Below are positions 25,341 through 33,050 of a DNA stretch of 64,000 bases, one piece after another (positions within the stretch are counted from its first letter, which is position 1; every line of letters starts with the position of its first letter). The notes beneath the pieces were generated by a model, which searched no databases, was not told where the DNA came from, and saw nothing but the letters and a program-made list of their open reading frames with translations. The stretch is taken from the NCBI RefSeq assembly GCF_900091525.1, contig NZ_FMCU01000010.1, forward strand, positions 1 through 64,000. Direction: 5' to 3'. The position numbers and the translations under genes were made by a program. The stretch is from Micromonospora matsumotoense. Lineage in GTDB: Bacteria > Actinomycetota > Actinomycetes > Mycobacteriales > Micromonosporaceae.

Positions 25341-26201
25341 ATGAGGACGGCCGCCGTGACCCCGCAGGTCCGGCGGCCGTCCGCCGTCCGGGCGCTCACC
25401 ACCCTGCTCGCGCTGACCGCCGCGGCCACCATCGTGGTCGAGCTGCTCAACTGGTGGTACGCCCCGGAGCAGGAGTTCGGCCTGGCGGTACGCACCGGCT
25501 GGGCGATGCTGCGGTCACTGGGCTTCCTGGTGCTGATCGGGCACGTGAACCGGGGGCGGGTCGGGGCGAAGCCGTTCGGGCTGATCCTCGCCGTGACCAC
25601 CGTCTTCGCCGTCGGCCGGCTGGTGGTGCCCCGGCAGGGTGTGCCGCCGCTGCCCGGCCTGCTCGGCTTCGCCGTCCTCAGCGTGCTCTGCGTCGCCGTG
25701 GTCGTGCTGCTCTACCGCTCCGACGCGGTCGCCGGGCACCTGGTGCGGCACCGCAAGGGCCTGGTGGTCGAGGGTGGGACGATCACCTGGCGGGAGGTCG
25801 CCCCGAAGCGCCCCCAGGTCACCGGCTGGCTGCTGACCGGCCGGGTGGCCGCCTTCACGTACAGCCCGTTGATGCTGGTGCCGGCCCTGGTGGCCGGCGG
25901 TGCGGTGCTGGACGGCCGACTCGCCGCCGTGCCGGTGGTGCTGCTCTGGTTCGGCGCCGGCATCGTGGTCAGCTACCTGGTGCTGTTCTGTACGGCGTTC
26001 CTGATGCGCGGCCGACCGTGGGCCCGCCGCCTGCTGGTGGCGATCACCCTGGGCGTCCTCGCGGTCAACCTCCCCCTCTGCTGGTGGCTCCTCGGTCTGG
26101 ACGGCCTGATCCGCGACGGCGCCCCCCTCCTGGCAGCCGCCACCCTCACCCTCTACTCCCTCCACCGCGCCACCCCCACCCCCGGGGCCGGGTCACGGTG
26201 A
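25341..26201 (+). CDS. Polytopic membrane protein of unknown function
   Basis: A 286-residue protein with about eight predicted hydrophobic helices and no large soluble domain. I recognise no motif or family. ATG 25341 has GGAAG upstream; an in-frame GTG at 25356 is possible. It lies 50 nt after pckG on the same strand. The stop codon falls within the 5' arm of a repeat hairpin (26198-26255), so the element has inserted at, or recruited, the gene's very end. Confidence 0.75.
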   Translation: MRTAAVTPQVRRPSAVRALTTLLALTAAATIVVELLNWWYAPEQEFGLAVRTGWAMLRSLGFLVLIGHVNRGRVGAKPFGLILAVTTVFAVGRLVVPRQGVPPLPGLLGFAVLSVLCVAVVVLLYRSDAVAGHLVRHRKGLVVEGGTITWREVAPKRPQVTGWLLTGRVAAFTYSPLMLVPALVAGGAVLDGRLAAVPVVLLWFGAGIVVSYLVLFCTAFLMRGRPWARRLLVAITLGVLAVNLPLCWWLLGLDGLIRDGAPLLAAATLTLYSLHRATPTPGAGSR

Positions 26202-26255
26202 TCAAGAGGTTTCGGTCACGGGGAGGCCGGCGGATGACGTATTTCTCTTGATCAC
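26198..26255. repeat. REP-like hairpin element, third copy
   Basis: The arms 26198-26218 (GTGATCAAGAGGTTTCGGTCA core) and 26235-26255 are inverted copies with a 16-nt loop, the same geometry as the two hairpins at 98-156 and 180-239. It sits exactly between the membrane protein gene and the prenyltransferase gene. Confidence 0.8.
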
Positions 26256-26313
26256 GGCCGGAGTGCGCCACCGAGGCACTGGTATTAGGCGGGGGTCGCT
26301 ACGCTGCAGGGTG

Positions 26314-27084
26314 ATGACTCTGCGGAAACTCCTCTACTCCGTCTACGAGCGCCGGCTGACGGCCAGGCTCGCGGGTCGGCCGGTGCCCCGGCACGTGGGC
26401 GTGATGTGCGACGGCAATCGCCGGTGGGCGCGGGAGATGGGCCTCGTCGATCCGAACGACGGGCACCGGATGGGTGCCGAGCGGATCAAGGAACTGCTGC
26501 GCTGGTGCGACGCGGCCGGGGTCGGCCACGTCACGCTCTGGCTGCTCTCCACCGACAACCTGTCCCGGCCGGCGGAGGAACTCGACCCGCTGCTCCAGAT
26601 CATCGAGGATCTGACCACCGAGCTGGCCGAGGAGGGCAACCCCTGGCGGCTGCGGATGGTCGGTGCGCTCGACGTGCTGCCGAACCAGCACGCCCAGGCG
26701 CTCAAGGCCGCCGAGGAACGCACCCGGGAACGCACCGGCGGCGCACAGGTCAACATCGCCGTCGGGTACGGCGGGCGGCGCGAGATCGCCGACGCGGTCC
26801 GTTCGCTGCTGGTGGAGCACGCCGCCAAGGGCGGCACCATTGAGGAACTCGCCGGTTCGCTGGACGTGGACCACATCTCCGAGCACCTCTACACCCGTGG
26901 CCTGCCCGACCCGGATCTGATCATCCGGACCAGTGGCGAGCAGCGCCTGTCCGGATTCATGCTCTGGCAGTCGGCGCACTCGGAGTTCTATTTCTGCGAA
27001 CTCAACTGGCCGGACTTCCGGCGGGTCGACTTCCTGCGCGCCCTGCGCTCCTACGGCACCCGGCAACGCCGCTACGGCGTCTGA
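26314..27084 (+). CDS. uppS: Isoprenyl transferase (cis-prenyl diphosphate synthase)
   Basis: A 256-residue cis-prenyltransferase that condenses isopentenyl diphosphate units in Z configuration to make polyprenyl carriers for cell-wall synthesis. MCDGNRRWAR with Asp33 is the catalytic motif; IAVGYGGRREIADA and the C-terminal PDLIIRTSGEQRLSGFMLW and YFCELNWPDFR signatures are complete. TACGCT (26300-26305) lies 8 nt before ATG 26314 (5 nt before an in-frame GTG at 26311); no ribosome site, so probably leaderless. Chain length cannot be decided from sequence; actinobacteria often have two such enzymes. Confidence 0.94.
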   Translation: MTLRKLLYSVYERRLTARLAGRPVPRHVGVMCDGNRRWAREMGLVDPNDGHRMGAERIKELLRWCDAAGVGHVTLWLLSTDNLSRPAEELDPLLQIIEDLTTELAEEGNPWRLRMVGALDVLPNQHAQALKAAEERTRERTGGAQVNIAVGYGGRREIADAVRSLLVEHAAKGGTIEELAGSLDVDHISEHLYTRGLPDPDLIIRTSGEQRLSGFMLWQSAHSEFYFCELNWPDFRRVDFLRALRSYGTRQRRYGV

Positions 27085-27355
27085 CCCGCAGCCCGCACAG
27101 CCCGAAGCCGCAGCAGTAGCCCGCACAGCCGGCAGCCGCAGTCCGCACAGCCTGCGCCCGAAGCCCGAAGCCCGAAGCCCGCGCAGTCCGGAGCCCACAG
27201 CCCCGAGACGACGGCCGGCGACGTGCCGTGACGTCATCCACCCCGGGCGCTCACCGCCCGTGATGCCACTCGCACCCGGCACCGCCGGGCGGCACAGCAC
27301 CCGGCGGGATCATCCGGCGGTGAGGACGGGTGGGCCGATCAGGACGGTGCGCCGG
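27085..27355. repeat. Low-complexity intergenic region with degenerate tandem repeats
   Basis: No gene is visible. Bases 27086-27205 consist of imperfect repeats of GCCCGCACAGCC and CCCGAAG units, including four consecutive 7-bp CCCGAAG copies near 27157-27182. The remainder carries nothing I can identify. Confidence 0.6.
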
Positions 27356-28180
27356 TCAGGTGAGATGGTGCACGGCGCGGGTCAGGAAGTCGCCCAGGGC
27401 GGCAGGGGAGTCGATGGTGAGGTCGGCGGCCTCGGCGACCTCGCGACCGGTCTCCGGGTTGGCCACCGCCACGCAGACGCCGAGGAATCCGGGGTCGGCG
27501 GCGGACCGGGCGCGCAACGCCGCGAACGCCTTGATGTCGGAGACGTCGTCGCCGAAGTACCAGGCGCCACCGGCGTCCCGGACCACCTCGCCGATGACCA
27601 GCCCCTTGTCCCGGTCGACGGGCGGCTTGAGTTCCAGCACCATCCGACCCGCCTGCACCCTGAGTCCGAGCCGCTCGGCCTGCGCCCGGCCCCACTGTTC
27701 GACCGCCGGGCCGAGTTGCTGGGCGGTACGCCAGTGCAGCGCCACGCTCAGCCGTTTGAACTCCACCAGCGCCCCGGGGGGCAGTTCGGCGCGGGCCAGG
27801 TCGGCCAGCTTGGCCATGGTCGGCACCCAGGGCAGCGCGGCGGGTTCGGTGACGGTCGCGCCGCCGGAGTGGCTGTGCTCCAGGCCGTAGAGGCCGTAGA
27901 GGTCGATCCCGGTGAGGCCGCCCAGGTGGTCGCGGAGGAAGTCGACGGGGCGGGCGGAGACGATCGCCACCCGCTGCATCACCGGGGCGAGTGCCTCCAG
28001 CGCGGCGAGCACCTTGGGTGCGGGTCGCACTGCGGTGGGATCGTCGTCGACCGGCGCGAGGGTGCCGTCGAAGTCGAAGAAGAGGACGGTGTCGGCGGCC
28101 CGCTCGGCGGTGGTACGCCAGGCGTGCTCAGCATCCAGCGGGGTCGGTGGCTGCTGGTTACCCAGATTCAACGGCGGCAC
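27356..28180 (-). CDS. otsB: Trehalose-6-phosphate phosphatase
   Basis: A 274-residue HAD-superfamily phosphatase that completes trehalose synthesis. Motif I is FFDFDGTLAPV (Asp36, Asp38), motif II IVSARP, and motif III/IV K-LVIGEVV and YFGDDVSDIKAF. Cap-domain residues GLYGLEHS fit OtsB. GTG 28180 lies 7 nt after TACGCT (28188-28193 on the minus strand) with no ribosome site; leaderless. The partner synthase otsA is not in this window. Confidence 0.93.
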   Translation of the reverse strand: MPPLNLGNQQPPTPLDAEHAWRTTAERAADTVLFFDFDGTLAPVDDDPTAVRPAPKVLAALEALAPVMQRVAIVSARPVDFLRDHLGGLTGIDLYGLYGLEHSHSGGATVTEPAALPWVPTMAKLADLARAELPPGALVEFKRLSVALHWRTAQQLGPAVEQWGRAQAERLGLRVQAGRMVLELKPPVDRDKGLVIGEVVRDAGGAWYFGDDVSDIKAFAALRARSAADPGFLGVCVAVANPETGREVAEAADLTIDSPAALGDFLTRAVHHLT

Positions 28181-28271
28181 GCGCGACAGCGTACCCCGGG
28201 GACGGTGGCTGATTCGTGGCTTCGGAGTGGCTTCTTGACACCGCCGGAAGTGTGCTGTCGGTGAATGGTCC

Positions 28272-28625
28272 TCAGCGCTCGGCGGCTCCCCGACCGCGCC
28301 GCCCCAGCGGCACCACTGTGGCCTCCCTACCCTGGTTGAGCAGGTAACCCTCGACGAAGCCGGTGTTCCGGTCGCCGGTGCGGGCCTCGATCTCGTTGAG
28401 CCGCGCCACCAGGAAGTCGGTGAGTGCGCTGACCCGGTCGTTGAGTCGGTCGTGCAGTTCGGCGACCACCGCCAGGACGACTGCGGTGCCGGCCACGGTG
28501 AGGGCGAAGAGGTTGACGACCAGCGGAATCTGCCCGCCCGGCCGCACGCCGACCACCAGGTTCGCGGTCACGCACGCGGTCAGGGAGACTGCCGCGACCA
28601 CGACTGCCATCCATTTCAGGGTCAT
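28272..28625 (-). CDS. Small two-helix membrane protein
   Basis: A 117-residue protein with two hydrophobic segments (about 4-26 and 35-57) and a charged cytoplasmic C-terminus. ATG 28625 is preceded by AGGAGGGG at 8 nt. Residues SLTAC resemble a lipobox, but the second hydrophobic segment follows at once, so I favour a membrane protein. It lies downstream of, and on the same strand as, the HTH regulator gene. No family recognised. Confidence 0.7.
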   Translation of the reverse strand: MTLKWMAVVVAAVSLTACVTANLVVGVRPGGQIPLVVNLFALTVAGTAVVLAVVAELHDRLNDRVSALTDFLVARLNEIEARTGDRNTGFVEGYLLNQGREATVVPLGRRGRGAAER

Positions 28626-28786
28626 GGACAGACCCCTCCTTCTGTCCCGCAGGGCTGAGTTCGGCCTTGTCCCGTCCCCCGCCGACGACGAGCCCAAGCA
28701 GTACGGATACGGACGCTAGCGTGCCCGCTGCGGCCCCGGAGCGAAACGATCCGGTCTGCTCAGGCGTTCTTTCGCCATCTGAGGAA

Positions 28787-29227
28787 CTACCCGGCCTGCT
28801 CGCCTCCATTTCGGACATCGAGCGGAAGGGTAGGGCGGTATGCGAGATAACGAATGGTTTCTCGGATGTGGAACTTCTCCGCATCCGAGACGGCCGGGTC
28901 GACCAGGCGGCGTAGCAGTGCCTCGACGTCCGGGTCCATCGGGGGCGTGTTCGCGGCACCCCGGGGGGCGGCGGTCCGGTCCCAGCCGAGGGCGGCGAAG
29001 GCGGCGGCGGGGTTGAGGCCGAGTCCCTCACAGAACGCCACCACCCGTTCCGCCTCCGGGTCGCTGGCCCAGTCGCCGCGGACCCATCGGTTGATCGTCT
29101 GTCGGGAGACGCCGGTGCGGCGGGAGACCTCGGTGCCGGTCCAGGCCCGCATGGCCCGGGCGTCGTCGAGCGCCCGGCGAACGAAGGTGGCGAATGCGAT
29201 CTTCCGGGCGGGGGCGGTCTCGGTCAC
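28787..29227 (-). CDS. XRE-family helix-turn-helix regulator
   Basis: A 146-residue protein with an N-terminal HTH_3-like domain: LDDARAMRAWTGTEVSRRTGVSRQTINRWVRG (about residues 17-50), followed by a helical extension (DPEAERVVAFCEGLGLNPAAAFAALGW) and a C-terminal region with no known domain. GTG 29227 lies 6 nt after TACCGT (29234-29239 on the minus strand), so it is probably leaderless. Divergent from the 29437/29493 genes, which it may regulate. Ligand and targets unknown. Confidence 0.85.
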   Translation of the reverse strand: MTETAPARKIAFATFVRRALDDARAMRAWTGTEVSRRTGVSRQTINRWVRGDWASDPEAERVVAFCEGLGLNPAAAFAALGWDRTAAPRGAANTPPMDPDVEALLRRLVDPAVSDAEKFHIRETIRYLAYRPTLPLDVRNGGEQAG

Positions 29228-29436
29228 CCCGTGACGGTACGACCGCAGCGCCCGTCCAGGCTGCCCGGGGCGGATCTTTGTCACGCATATGAGACGTGCT
29301 CACTGTGCTGCCCGTCGGGGGGCGGGCCGCTGTCTCAAGGGTGTTTACCTGGGCATAATAGCCGCTTTGGAGGTCGGAGGGAACCGGACGAAAAGCTGAT
29401 ACTGTCACGCTCATGGGACATTCTACGGTGTGTCAC

Positions 29437-29496
29437 GTGCTTGAGACGATCAGTGCTCACCGGCGCCACGCATCCGGTGCGAGGGGGACGCGGTGA
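29437..29496 (+). CDS. Candidate 19-aa leaderless leader peptide
   Basis: TACGGT (29424-29429) is followed after 7 nt by GTG 29437, giving VLETISAHRRHASGARGTR and a TGA stop at 29494-29496 that overlaps the GTG start of the next gene (GTGA). The geometry equals that of the leaderless genes in this window, so translation of this peptide could be coupled to the 114-aa gene. Not supported by homology. Confidence 0.4.
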   Translation: MLETISAHRRHASGARGTR

Positions 29497-29837
29497 CCGA
29501 ACTCGCGACCCGTGCCCAGGCCTTCGGCCTGATCGCGGAGGGGGTCGCCGCGGGGCTGAGCGCACCCTGGCGGCTCTACCTCGCCCGCGGTTGCCGTTAC
29601 CTGTCATTGAGCGTCGGCGACCGGGACGAGTGGAACTCCTGGCGGACGCATCTCGGCTGCCCGGAGATGAGCGTCCGGGTCTACGACGCCGGCGGTGAGA
29701 TCAGGCGGTCCTCGATGGCCGAGGTGGTGCTGGACGGCTGCCGGATCAGCGTGGAACTGGTCGAGGAGGTCAGCACCGAGGACCTGGAGCGGTTGCTGGT
29801 CGTCGATCCGAGCCCGGCCGAGCCGGAGGACCGGTGA
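29493..29837 (+). CDS. Hypothetical 114-aa protein
   Basis: A 114-residue soluble protein rich in acidic residues toward the C-terminus, with one WRLYLARGCRYLSLSVGDRDEWNSWR segment and no recognised motif. GTG 29493 follows GAGGGGG at 6 nt and overlaps the stop of a 19-codon upstream frame. The next gene starts 31 nt downstream, so the two are probably an operon. Function unknown. Confidence 0.7.
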   Translation: MTELATRAQAFGLIAEGVAAGLSAPWRLYLARGCRYLSLSVGDRDEWNSWRTHLGCPEMSVRVYDAGGEIRRSSMAEVVLDGCRISVELVEEVSTEDLERLLVVDPSPAEPEDR

Positions 29838-29868
29838 TCCGGCCGACGCGGCCCGCCGGAGCCGCCCG

Positions 29869-30210
29869 ATGAGCCCCCTCCTCGCGTTGTTCCTCGTCCT
29901 CGTCCTGGGCGCGACCAGCTATGCCGCCGGGCGGTTGCACGGTCAGCTCAGTTACCGGATCGGCTACCGCTTCGGTTACCGACAGGGCTACTTCGACGGG
30001 GACCGGGGTGCCTGGAACCGCCGTCGGCGTGACGCCCAGGCCGTGCTCGCCTCGGCGTTCGCCACCCCGGCCGGGCCGGCTCCGGCTGCGGGACTTCCCG
30101 CCCCGCCGGTCCGCCAGGGCACCACCTACGCCGGCTCCTCGTTCGCCGCCCCGCCGGGCCCGGTCGCCGGTCGGCACCCGACCGGCACGCTGGTCCGCCG
30201 GTCGGGCTGA
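29869..30210 (+). CDS. Signal-anchored Tyr/Gly-rich small protein
   Basis: A 113-residue protein with one N-terminal transmembrane anchor (MSPLLALFLVLVLGATSYAAG). It is followed by a Gly/Tyr/Arg-rich repeat (YRIGYRFGYRQGYFDGDRG) and a Pro/Ala-rich tail. The repeat resembles GYRxGY units of actinobacterial membrane-tail proteins, but I know no function. Second gene of a probable operon with the 114-aa protein. Confidence 0.7.
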   Translation: MSPLLALFLVLVLGATSYAAGRLHGQLSYRIGYRFGYRQGYFDGDRGAWNRRRRDAQAVLASAFATPAGPAPAAGLPAPPVRQGTTYAGSSFAAPPGPVAGRHPTGTLVRRSG

Positions 30211-30515
30211 ACCGCAGGAGCCCGCCTTCGTCGGTACGTCGTCCACGGCGGGCGCGTACCGGTGGGACCGGTGACGCGGTCCCGCCGGCCGGGATGCGCG
30301 CAGGGGGCTGGCATCCCGGCCGGTCCGTCGTGGGCCGCCGCCGGGGGAGATCCTTGTCCGCCCTCTAGCCGAGGCGGCCCGGCGCCGCTAGCGTCTAGGC
30401 ATGACCCGGGGTTCTCCCGGGTCAGCCGGCCGCCCGGATCTGCGACCTCGCACACGGGGTTCCGCATCCGACCCCGTGTCACCGGGCACCGGAGGAGGCG
30501 GAACGCGGATGGCGG
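30211..30515 (+). promoter_or_regulatory. Structured 5' leader of the PhoH gene
   Basis: No gene here. A -10 box TAGCGT (30389-30394) predicts a start of transcription near 30401. Two strong hairpins follow: GACCCGGG (30403-30410) with CCCGGGTC (30416-30423), and ACACGGGGT (30452-30460) with ACCCCGTGT (30471-30479). GGAGGAGG at 30491-30498 is a ribosome site. The rest (30211-30370) is GC-rich sequence in which I see nothing else. Confidence 0.5.
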
Positions 30516-31955
30516 ATGCCCGTCCGTCGGAGCAGGCCTGTGACGACTCGCCGTACGCCCGCCGGTGTCGACCAGATCCCGGCCGCGACTGCCACGACCC
30601 GCCGAGCCACCCGGAGCCGCCGTACGACGGCCGCTGCTCCGCCCGGCCCCGAGGAGCCCGGACCAACCGGCCAGGTATTCGTCCTGGACACGTCGGTGCT
30701 CCTCTCCGACCCGGCGGCCTTCCACCGCTTCGCCGAGCACGAGGTGGTCCTGCCCCTCGTGGTGATCTCGGAGCTGGAAGGTAAGCGGCACCACCCGGAG
30801 CTGGGCTGGTTCGCCCGCCAGTCCCTGCGGATGCTCGACGAGCTGCGGGTCCGGCACGGTCGGCTGGACCATCCGGTGCCCGCGAACGAGTCCGGTGGCA
30901 CGCTCAAGGTGGAGCTGAACCACTCGGACGACGGGGTTCTCCCCCCGGGCTTCCGCAACGAGTCCAACGACGCCCGCATCCTGTCGGTGGCCCTGAACCT
31001 GGCCGCCGAGGGGCGGGAGGTGACCCTGGTCAGCAAGGACATGCCGCTGCGGGTCAAGGCCGCCTCGGTGGGCCTGCGGGCCGACGAGTACCGGCACGGG
31101 CAGGCCAGCGATCCGACCTGGACGGGGATGGCCGAGCTGGAGTTGGCGGAGGACGAGATCGGCCGGCTCTACGCCGGGGACTGCCTCGACCTGGACGCCG
31201 CCGCCGGCCTGTCCTGCCACACCGGCCTGGTGTTGCACTCCACCCGTGGGTCGGCCCTGGGCCGGGTGCTGCCCGACAAGACGGTCCGGCTGGTCCGCGG
31301 CGACCGGGAGGCGTTCGGGGTGCACGGCCGGTCGGCCGAGCAGCGGATCGCGCTGGACCTGCTGCTGGACGAGTCGATCGGGATCGTGTCGCTGGGCGGC
31401 CGGGCCGGCACCGGCAAGTCGGCGCTGGCGCTCTGCGCCGGGCTGGAGGCGGTGATGGAGCGCCGCCGGCACAAGAAGGTGGTGGTCTTCCGCCCGCTCT
31501 ACGCCGTGGGCGGCCAGGAGTTGGGTTACCTGCCCGGTTCGGAGTCGGAGAAGATGTCGCCCTGGGCGCAGGCAGTCTTCGACACCCTCGGCGCGGTGGT
31601 GCACGAGAACGTGCTGGAGGAGGTCACCTCGCGGGGCATCCTGGAGGTCCTTCCGCTGACCCACATCCGGGGCCGGAGCCTGCACGACGCCTTCGTCATC
31701 GTCGACGAGGCGCAGTCGTTGGAGCGGGGCGTGCTGCTCACCGTGCTGTCCCGGATCGGGCAGGGCTCGCGGGTGGTGCTCACCCACGACGTCGCCCAGC
31801 GGGACAACCTGCGGGTGGGTCGGCACGACGGGGTGACCGCGGTGATCGAGGCGTTGAAGGGGCATCCGCTCTTCGCGCACGTCACGCTGAACCGGTCCGA
31901 GCGGTCGCCGATCGCGGCGATGGTGACGGATCTGTTGGAGGACATCCCGGGCTGA
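30516..31955 (+). CDS. PIN-PhoH fusion ATPase/RNase (PhoH2)
   Basis: A 479-residue protein joining an N-terminal PIN ribonuclease domain (FVLDTSVLLSDP... ISELEGKRHH... NDARIL...) to a C-terminal PhoH P-loop ATPase (GRAGTGKSAL from about residue 293, IVDEAQSLE Walker B, THDVAQRDN). PhoH2 proteins of mycobacteria are sequence-specific RNA helicase/RNases. The start is uncertain: ATG 30516 is 17 nt from GGAGGAGG, and GTG 30540 is an alternative; both lie before the domains. A competing frame from ATG 30401 also fits a leaderless start but has no homology-like content. Confidence 0.92.
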   Translation: MPVRRSRPVTTRRTPAGVDQIPAATATTRRATRSRRTTAAAPPGPEEPGPTGQVFVLDTSVLLSDPAAFHRFAEHEVVLPLVVISELEGKRHHPELGWFARQSLRMLDELRVRHGRLDHPVPANESGGTLKVELNHSDDGVLPPGFRNESNDARILSVALNLAAEGREVTLVSKDMPLRVKAASVGLRADEYRHGQASDPTWTGMAELELAEDEIGRLYAGDCLDLDAAAGLSCHTGLVLHSTRGSALGRVLPDKTVRLVRGDREAFGVHGRSAEQRIALDLLLDESIGIVSLGGRAGTGKSALALCAGLEAVMERRRHKKVVVFRPLYAVGGQELGYLPGSESEKMSPWAQAVFDTLGAVVHENVLEEVTSRGILEVLPLTHIRGRSLHDAFVIVDEAQSLERGVLLTVLSRIGQGSRVVLTHDVAQRDNLRVGRHDGVTAVIEALKGHPLFAHVTLNRSERSPIAAMVTDLLEDIPG

Positions 31956-31962
31956 GGTGTCC

Positions 31963-31980
31963 GGGGCGGGGGTCCGCCCC
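31963..31980 (+). terminator. Short GC hairpin after phoH
   Basis: GGGGCGG (31963-31969) pairs with CCGCCCC (31974-31980) over a 4-nt loop, 8 nt after the stop codon of the PhoH gene. There is no U-tract, as usual in high-GC genomes. Confidence 0.45.
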
Positions 31981-31999
31981 TCATCGTCCGCATTCACTT

Positions 32000-32015
32000 T
32001 GTGGCGCAGGTCACA
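32000..32015. promoter_or_regulatory. CRP-like binding site
   Basis: TGTGGCGCAGGTCACA matches the CRP-type consensus TGTGA-N6-TCACA at 9 of 10 half-site positions. It lies 225 bp before the wall-hydrolase gene, in a 285-nt gap that holds no gene. In Mycobacterium tuberculosis the resuscitation factor gene rpfA is controlled by a CRP homologue, so control of a wall hydrolase by this site is plausible. Confidence 0.55.
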
Positions 32016-32240
32016 ATTTGCGTGCCGGGTTTCCCATCAGCCTCACTGTGCGCGATGGTGTCCCACGAGCGCCCACGTCCCGGTGGGGTCATTGGTGAAC
32101 GTTCGTCCCATCCTCGGACGAGCCGCCGCCCCCGCCGGAACGTCGGTGGCGACCGGCTGAGGTCGGGGCGCTCGTGGCACGACCGCGCCCGTTCCGGGTC
32201 GGTCCGCGCCGCGTCCTTGCCCCCGACGAAGGGATACTTC

Positions 32241-32936
32241 GTGAGTCGGCTGTGGAGCCGGTTCGGTGCCCGTACGGCCGCTGTCGCGCTGCTCTCCGTG
32301 GGCGTTGCCGGCGGTTTCTATCTGGGCGAAGACCGGGAAACCCAGCAACAGGGCCTGACCGCGCAGGTCGGCCTCCAGGTCGACCAGGCCGAGTACGACT
32401 ACCAGCGCGATCGGCAGGCCGACCACCGGCGGGATTCCGCGAAGCAGCGGTCCGCCGAGTACCAGGCGAGGCTGCGGGCCGCCGCGGCGGCCAAGGAGGC
32501 CGCCCAGCGGGCCAAGGCAGCCGAGGCTGCGGCGGCGTCGCGCAAGAAGGAGCGTGAGGCCGAGGCCAAGGCCAAGGAGGAGGACAGCAAGCTCAAGGCG
32601 TTCGCCGGCCCGATCCCCGCCTCGTGCAGTTCCTACAGCGGTCACCGCAAGACCGGCTGCGCGATGCTCCTGAGGGAGGGCTTCAAGATCGACCAGATGC
32701 CCTGCCTGGACAAGCTCTGGACCAAGGAGAGTGGCTGGAACCCCAAGGCCAGCAACTCCTCGTCCGGCGCGTACGGCATCCCGCAGGCGGTGCCGGGCAC
32801 CAAGATGAGCTCGGTCGCCAGCGACTGGAAGACCAACCCGGCCACGCAGATCAAGTGGGGTCTCGGTTACATCGAGGGTCGGTACGACAACCCGTGCGGA
32901 GCCTGGGCCAAGAGTCAGAGTTCCGGCTGGTACTGA
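32241..32936 (+). CDS. Secreted lysozyme-like / transglycosylase-type wall hydrolase
   Basis: A 231-residue protein with an N-terminal membrane or signal segment (GARTAAVALLSVGVAGGFYLG), a charged Ala/Lys/Glu-rich coiled coil (about 50-115) and a C-terminal lysozyme-like domain (LDKLWTKESGWNPKASNSSSGAYGIPQ; the Glu is the presumed catalytic acid). This domain matches aggregation-promoting-factor/transglycosylase-like proteins that act on peptidoglycan. GTG 32241 has AAGGGA upstream. A CRP-like site lies in its promoter region, and a strong terminator follows. Confidence 0.88.
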   Translation: MSRLWSRFGARTAAVALLSVGVAGGFYLGEDRETQQQGLTAQVGLQVDQAEYDYQRDRQADHRRDSAKQRSAEYQARLRAAAAAKEAAQRAKAAEAAAASRKKEREAEAKAKEEDSKLKAFAGPIPASCSSYSGHRKTGCAMLLREGFKIDQMPCLDKLWTKESGWNPKASNSSSGAYGIPQAVPGTKMSSVASDWKTNPATQIKWGLGYIEGRYDNPCGAWAKSQSSGWY

Positions 32937-32947
32937 TCGACGAGCAG

Positions 32948-32985
32948 GACGGCGGGGCGGGTGGGCGACCACCCGCCCCGCCGTC
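32948..32985 (+). terminator. Strong hairpin terminator
   Basis: A perfect 17-bp stem (GACGGCGGGGCGGGTGG at 32948-32964 with its complement at 32969-32985) closes on a GCGA tetraloop, 12 nt after the wall-hydrolase stop. Confidence 0.8.
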
Positions 32986-33050
32986 GTCGTCGCCCCGACG
33001 GTGCGGGACGCGGGTGGCGGTTCCCGCGGAATGCTGATAGCCATGGTGGG

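Noticed and set aside
30401..30784. 127-codon frame in another phase before and across the phoH start
   Set aside because: It has leaderless geometry but its product is low-complexity and overlaps the PIN domain coding region; mentioned only as a finding.
32016..32240. c-di-AMP (ydaO-type) riboswitch before the wall hydrolase
   Set aside because: Such riboswitches often precede wall hydrolase genes in actinobacteria, but I could not find the conserved segments of that RNA here.
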